DNA from: JANYCG01 sp031397915
GTDB lineage: Bacteria > Pseudomonadota > Gammaproteobacteria > Burkholderiales > Burkholderiaceae_C
Reading direction: 5' to 3'
Assembly (NCBI GenBank): GCA_031397915.1
Contig: JANNMM010000041.1
Coordinates: forward strand, 1 to 16,618
Length of the DNA: 16,618 bases
The notes under the pieces: model-generated
Databases searched by the model: none
What the model saw: the letters and a program-made list of their open reading frames with translations, nothing else
What the model was told of the DNA's origin: nothing
Part shown: one piece after another, positions 13,707-16,618 of the stretch
Layout of the letters: each line of letters begins with the position of its first letter
Numbering within the stretch: position 1 is the stretch's first letter
Translations under genes and position numbers: made by a program

Positions 13707-15056
13707 TCAGGCGTGTTTTTTGATCGCCGCCGCCAGAATGCCCACAAGGTCGTCAATGTGTGATTTCTCCACAATGAAAGGCGGCGCCAGCACCAGCACT
13801 TCCCCGGCGGGCCGCACCATGGCGCCCTGGTGGAAACATTCCAGGAAGATGTCGTACGCGCGTTTGCCGGGCAAGCCGTCAATGCCGGTCAGTTCAACCG
13901 CGCCCGCCAGCCCGAGGGTGCGGATGCCGATGACGTTGGGCAGGCCTTTCAAGGCACCATGCATCGCATCGCCCAACACCTTGCCCATATCCTTCGCACG
14001 CTGGAACAGGTTTTCCTGTTTGAACAAATCCAGCGTGGCGACGGCAGCGGCACATGAGACCGGGTGGCCCGAATAGGTGTAGCCGTGCGCCAGTTCAATT
14101 GCGTGGGCCGGGCTTTTGGCGTTGGCGCTCATCATCGCGTCATACAGGTGCTGGCGGCAGATCACCCCGCCCAGCGGAATCACGCCGTTGGTGACGGCTT
14201 TGGCGAAGTTCAGCATGTCGGGCACCACGCCAAAATAATCGGCGCCAAAGTTGGTGCCCAGGCGGCCAAAACCGGTGATGACTTCGTCAAAAATCAGCAA
14301 GATGCCGTGTTTGTCGCAGATCTGGCGCAGGCGCTGCAGATAACCCTTGGGTGGCAAATACCAGCCGGGGCTGCCCGCTACCGGCTCGACGATGATCGCC
14401 GCGATGTTGCTCGGGTCATGCAGCGGCAGGATGCGGTTTTCCAGCTCATCGAGCGGGTGCGCCAAACCGGCCATCCAGTCCGGCAGCTCACCCTGGATGT
14501 AGGCGTTGTTCACCGCATCGTGGATGAACGGCATGTGGTCGACACGCGGCAAAAATGCCGTGCTGAAGGCCTTTCGGTTGCCCGGAATGCCACCCACACT
14601 CATGCCGCCAAAACCCACGCCGTGGTAACCCTTCTCGCGGCCGATGAACACCGTGCGGTGGCCTTCGCCACGCGCCCGGTGGTAGGCCAGCGCCACCTTG
14701 AGCGAGGTGTCTGCCGCCTCCGAACCCGAGTTGCAAAACAGCACCTTGTTCAGGTCGCCCGGCGCCATGGCGGCAATCATCTCGGCGGCTTTGAAAGCCA
14801 CATCGTTCGTCGCCTGGAAGGCGGTGGAGTAGTCCAGCGTGTCGAGCTGCTTCTTGATGGCTTCGTTGATGGGTTTGCAGTTGTGCCCCGCTGCCACGCA
14901 CCACAGGCTGCTGATGCCGTCTATCACGTCGCGGCCGTCGTGCGTTTTGAACATCATGCCGTCTGCGCCGACGATGACGCGCGGGTTGTCTTTGAAGCCG
15001 CGGTTCGGTGTGAAGGGCAACCAGTGGTTGTCCATGTTGAAGTCGATTTTGGCCAT
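13707..15056 (-). CDS. Class III aminotransferase (omega-amino acid / beta-alanine:pyruvate type)
   Basis: A 449-residue PLP-dependent fold-type I transaminase moving an amino group from an omega-amino acid or amine to a keto acid, usually pyruvate. Landmarks are NSGSEAAD at 109-116 (phosphate binding), YHG at 144-146, D257 in LIFDEVITGFGR (pairs with the pyridine nitrogen), and K286 in FAKAVTNG (Schiff-base lysine). HGYTYSGHPV near residue 330 is typical of the beta-alanine:pyruvate group. Length is normal. TAGGAG six bases before ATG supports the start. It points the same way as the catabolic operon but is separated from it by 138 bases containing a promoter, so it is probably a separate unit, perhaps with read-through. 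Whether it shares a substrate with the operon is unknown. Confidence 0.94.
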   Translation of the reverse strand: MAKIDFNMDNHWLPFTPNRGFKDNPRVIVGADGMMFKTHDGRDVIDGISSLWCVAAGHNCKPINEAIKKQLDTLDYSTAFQATNDVAFKAAEMIAAMAPGDLNKVLFCNSGSEAADTSLKVALAYHRARGEGHRTVFIGREKGYHGVGFGGMSVGGIPGNRKAFSTAFLPRVDHMPFIHDAVNNAYIQGELPDWMAGLAHPLDELENRILPLHDPSNIAAIIVEPVAGSPGWYLPPKGYLQRLRQICDKHGILLIFDEVITGFGRLGTNFGADYFGVVPDMLNFAKAVTNGVIPLGGVICRQHLYDAMMSANAKSPAHAIELAHGYTYSGHPVSCAAAVATLDLFKQENLFQRAKDMGKVLGDAMHGALKGLPNVIGIRTLGLAGAVELTGIDGLPGKRAYDIFLECFHQGAMVRPAGEVLVLAPPFIVEKSHIDDLVGILAAAIKKHA

Positions 15057-15126
15057 GTGAATCTCCTATCGCCGCGTGCAATCCGGGCTGATTTTGCCAG
15101 TTTAACGATTTGCGACAATTCAAGCC
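15057..15126. promoter_or_regulatory. Divergent intergenic region between the aminotransferase gene and purU
   Basis: Seventy bases must hold both divergent starts. The AGGAG of the aminotransferase gene is visible at its edge. On the plus strand TTGCCA (15094-15099), five of six matches to a -35, has no good -10 at 17 bases. I see no convincing promoter and no copy of the operator palindrome. Confidence 0.45.
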
Positions 15127-15987
15127 ATGACGACGACCCCTGCCACCCCCTACGTTTTGACACTCTCCTGCCCCGACCGCCTGGGCCTGGTGCATTCTGT
15201 CTCCGGCTTTTTGATGCACCGCGACTGCAACATCGAGGAAGCAGCGCAGTACAACGACCGCGGGACGGGCCTTTTCTTCATGCGGGTGCAGTTCGCCGCG
15301 AAGGCCATTGCCGAAGTGGATTTGCGCAGCCAGCTTGCCGAGTTTGCCGAGCCCTTCCAGATGACCTGGCAGCTGCACGCGAGCAGCGCGCCGATGAAAG
15401 CCGTGCTGATGGTGAGCCGCGACGGCCACTGCCTCAACGACCTGTTGTTCCGCTGGAAAAGCGGCCTTTTGCCCCTGGACATCCGCGCCATCGTCTCCAA
15501 CCACCGCGATTTTTACCAGCTGGCGGCCAGTTACAACGTGCCTTTTCACCACATCCCCGTCACCGTAGCCACCAAGGCGCAGGCCGAGGCCAAGACCTAT
15601 GAAGTGATCGAATCCGAAGGCGCCGAACTGGTGGTGCTGGCGCGTTACATGCAGATCCTCAGCGACGACCTGTGCCGCAAGCTGGCCGGGCGCGCCATCA
15701 ACATCCATCACTCGTTTTTGCCCAGCTTCAAAGGCGCCAAGCCGTATTACCAAGCGCACGAACGCGGCGTGAAACTGATTGGCGCCACCGCGCATTACGT
15801 CACCGCCGACCTTGACGAAGGCCCGATCATTGAGCAGGATGTAGCGCGCGCCGACCACAACAAAACCGTGGAAGACCTCACCGCCATGGGCCGCGACACC
15901 GAAAGCCAGGTGCTGGCCCGCGCGGTAAAGTGGCACAGTGAGCACCGCGTGCTGCTCAATGGCCACAAAACCGTCATCTTCAAATGA
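15127..15987 (+). CDS. purU: Formyltetrahydrofolate deformylase
   Basis: A 286-residue enzyme hydrolysing 10-formyltetrahydrofolate to formate and tetrahydrofolate, which supplies formate and balances the one-carbon pool. Residues about 9-85 form the N-terminal ACT domain (LTLSCPDRLGLVHSVSGFL), and about 90-280 the formyltransferase-fold domain. The catalytic set is present: N192 and H194 in INIHHSFLPSFKGA, and D230 in DLDEGPIIEQD. The length matches PurU, and the ACT domain separates it from PurN. It starts 70 bases from the divergent aminotransferase gene and is followed after 26 bases by the class II aldolase gene, likely an operon. Close to a Rieske oxygenase cluster it could help handle one-carbon units from demethylation, but housekeeping use is equally possible. 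Confidence 0.96.
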   Translation: MTTTPATPYVLTLSCPDRLGLVHSVSGFLMHRDCNIEEAAQYNDRGTGLFFMRVQFAAKAIAEVDLRSQLAEFAEPFQMTWQLHASSAPMKAVLMVSRDGHCLNDLLFRWKSGLLPLDIRAIVSNHRDFYQLAASYNVPFHHIPVTVATKAQAEAKTYEVIESEGAELVVLARYMQILSDDLCRKLAGRAINIHHSFLPSFKGAKPYYQAHERGVKLIGATAHYVTADLDEGPIIEQDVARADHNKTVEDLTAMGRDTESQVLARAVKWHSEHRVLLNGHKTVIFK

Positions 15988-16013
15988 CTTCGACGACGCA
16001 AGGACGATAAAAC

Positions 16014-16618
16014 ATGGCTACTTCCCGCAACATCACAGGTCGCATCAGCCCTTTGGTCAAAACGCCGGCCAGCACGCGGCGCCGCATTTCGGTCAAAGTC
16101 AGCACGCCAATGGACATGGCCAAGATCCAACTGGCCGCTGCGCACCGCCTGGCTGCGCTGCACGAGCTCGAGGAAGGCATTGACAACCACTTCACCGTGA
16201 CCGTACCGGGCAAAAAAGACCAGTACCTGATCCTGCCCTTTGGCAAACACTGGTCAGAAGCGAAAGCCAGCGACATGATGGTGTTCAACGAAGCGGGCGA
16301 CACACTCTCAGGCACCGGGCCGGTGGAGATCTCGGCCAAATGCATCCACGCGCCCATCCACCGCATCACCGGCACGAGCGTGGTGCTGCACACGCACCAG
16401 ACCTGGGCCACGGCGCTGAACATGTTGCACGACAACCGCTTGCACCCCACCAGCCAGACCTCGGCGTTTTTCCATGGCCACGTGGCCTATGACGATGTTT
16501 ACACCGGCCTGGCCGACAGCCTGCAAGAAGGTGAACGGCTGGCCAAAGTGCTGGGCAAAAAACACGTGCTCTTCATGAAGAACCACGGCGCGCTGGTGGT
16601 CGGCGACAGCGTGGCGCA
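16014..16618 (+). CDS. Class II aldolase/adducin-family protein (3' end cut by window edge)
   Basis: The visible 201 residues show the zinc-site pattern of the class II aldolase/adducin fold: H126 and H128 in VVLHTHQ, H191 in MKNHGAL, and E105 in GPVEIS at the place of the catalytic glutamate. The first 30 residues are basic and Ser/Thr-rich and lie outside the domain. The family cleaves or epimerises sugar phosphates or hydroxy-oxo acids; some members serve aromatic meta-cleavage or decarboxylation steps. AAGGA lies about nine bases before the ATG, and purU ends 26 bases upstream. Full-length relatives are about 220-260 residues, so a short C-terminal part is missing. It could supply a pyruvate-releasing aldolase step to the pathway, but there is no direct evidence. 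Confidence 0.88.
   Translation, partial: MATSRNITGRISPLVKTPASTRRRISVKVSTPMDMAKIQLAAAHRLAALHELEEGIDNHFTVTVPGKKDQYLILPFGKHWSEAKASDMMVFNEAGDTLSGTGPVEISAKCIHAPIHRITGTSVVLHTHQTWATALNMLHDNRLHPTSQTSAFFHGHVAYDDVYTGLADSLQEGERLAKVLGKKHVLFMKNHGALVVGDSVA

Noticed and set aside
14064..15602. Long open frame (512 codons) on the plus strand across the aminotransferase gene and into purU
   Set aside because: It runs antisense to a clear aminotransferase and then out of frame with purU; no recognisable motifs.
14488..15966. Long open frame (492 codons) on the minus strand across purU and the aminotransferase start
   Set aside because: It is antisense to the intact purU gene and out of frame with the aminotransferase; its composition looks like a shadow frame.
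1..16618. Mobile elements, CRISPR arrays, tRNA or rRNA genes, and riboswitches
   Set aside because: No transposase, integrase, repeat-spacer pattern or RNA gene was recognised on reading; nearly all sequence is accounted for by protein genes.

Overview
This window is GC-rich bacterial chromosome that most resembles Burkholderiales, probably Comamonadaceae. The grounds are a periplasmic Bug/TctC-type binding protein, an IclR-controlled aromatic catabolic cluster, the protein character of every gene, and roughly 60-70% GC in the stretches counted. No RNA genes, insertion sequences, CRISPR arrays or phage genes were seen. Almost all of the sequence is coding.

Minus strand, 13568 down to position 1 and beyond the left edge: fifteen genes in one direction with spacings from a 4-base overlap to about 51 bases, so they read as one long operon. 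In transcription order they are a Rieske ferredoxin, an ABC importer (ATPase, periplasmic binding protein, permease), a short-chain dehydrogenase, a cupin, an alpha/beta hydrolase, an IclR regulator, a thiamine-diphosphate enzyme, an aspartate-dehydrogenase-family protein, an aldehyde dehydrogenase, a two-domain vicinal-oxygen-chelate (extradiol-type) protein, a Bug/TctC binding protein, a small protein of unknown function, a small recombinase-type helix-turn-helix protein, and a Rieske oxygenase alpha subunit cut by the window edge. A strong sigma-70-like promoter (TTGACA, 17-base spacer, AATAAT) precedes the first gene. A 23-base near-palindrome lies over its -10 element and probable start site, and is a good candidate operator for the operon's own IclR protein.

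Inferred job of the operon: uptake of an aromatic or heteroaromatic acid, oxygenation by a Rieske system whose ferredoxin is the first gene and whose oxygenase is the last, dehydrogenation, ring cleavage by the VOC protein, and processing of the cleavage product by hydrolase, aldehyde dehydrogenase and ThDP enzyme. The aspartate-dehydrogenase-like gene suggests that nitrogen chemistry may be involved. The substrate cannot be named from sequence. No dedicated ferredoxin reductase, hydratase or hydroxy-oxo-acid aldolase is visible on this strand.

Right end: a class III (omega-amino acid:pyruvate type) aminotransferase, 13707-15056 minus, lies upstream of the operon in the same direction. Divergent from it on the plus strand are purU (formyltetrahydrofolate deformylase) and a class II aldolase/adducin-family gene cut by the right edge.

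The most striking points are the promoter/operator pair at 13638-13680, the IclR gene buried mid-operon and coupled on both sides by ATGA overlaps, the sharply AT-rich island (26% GC over 3001-3110) inside the VOC gene, the two poorly understood small genes beside the Rieske oxygenase, and the aspartate-dehydrogenase homologue among aromatic catabolic genes.
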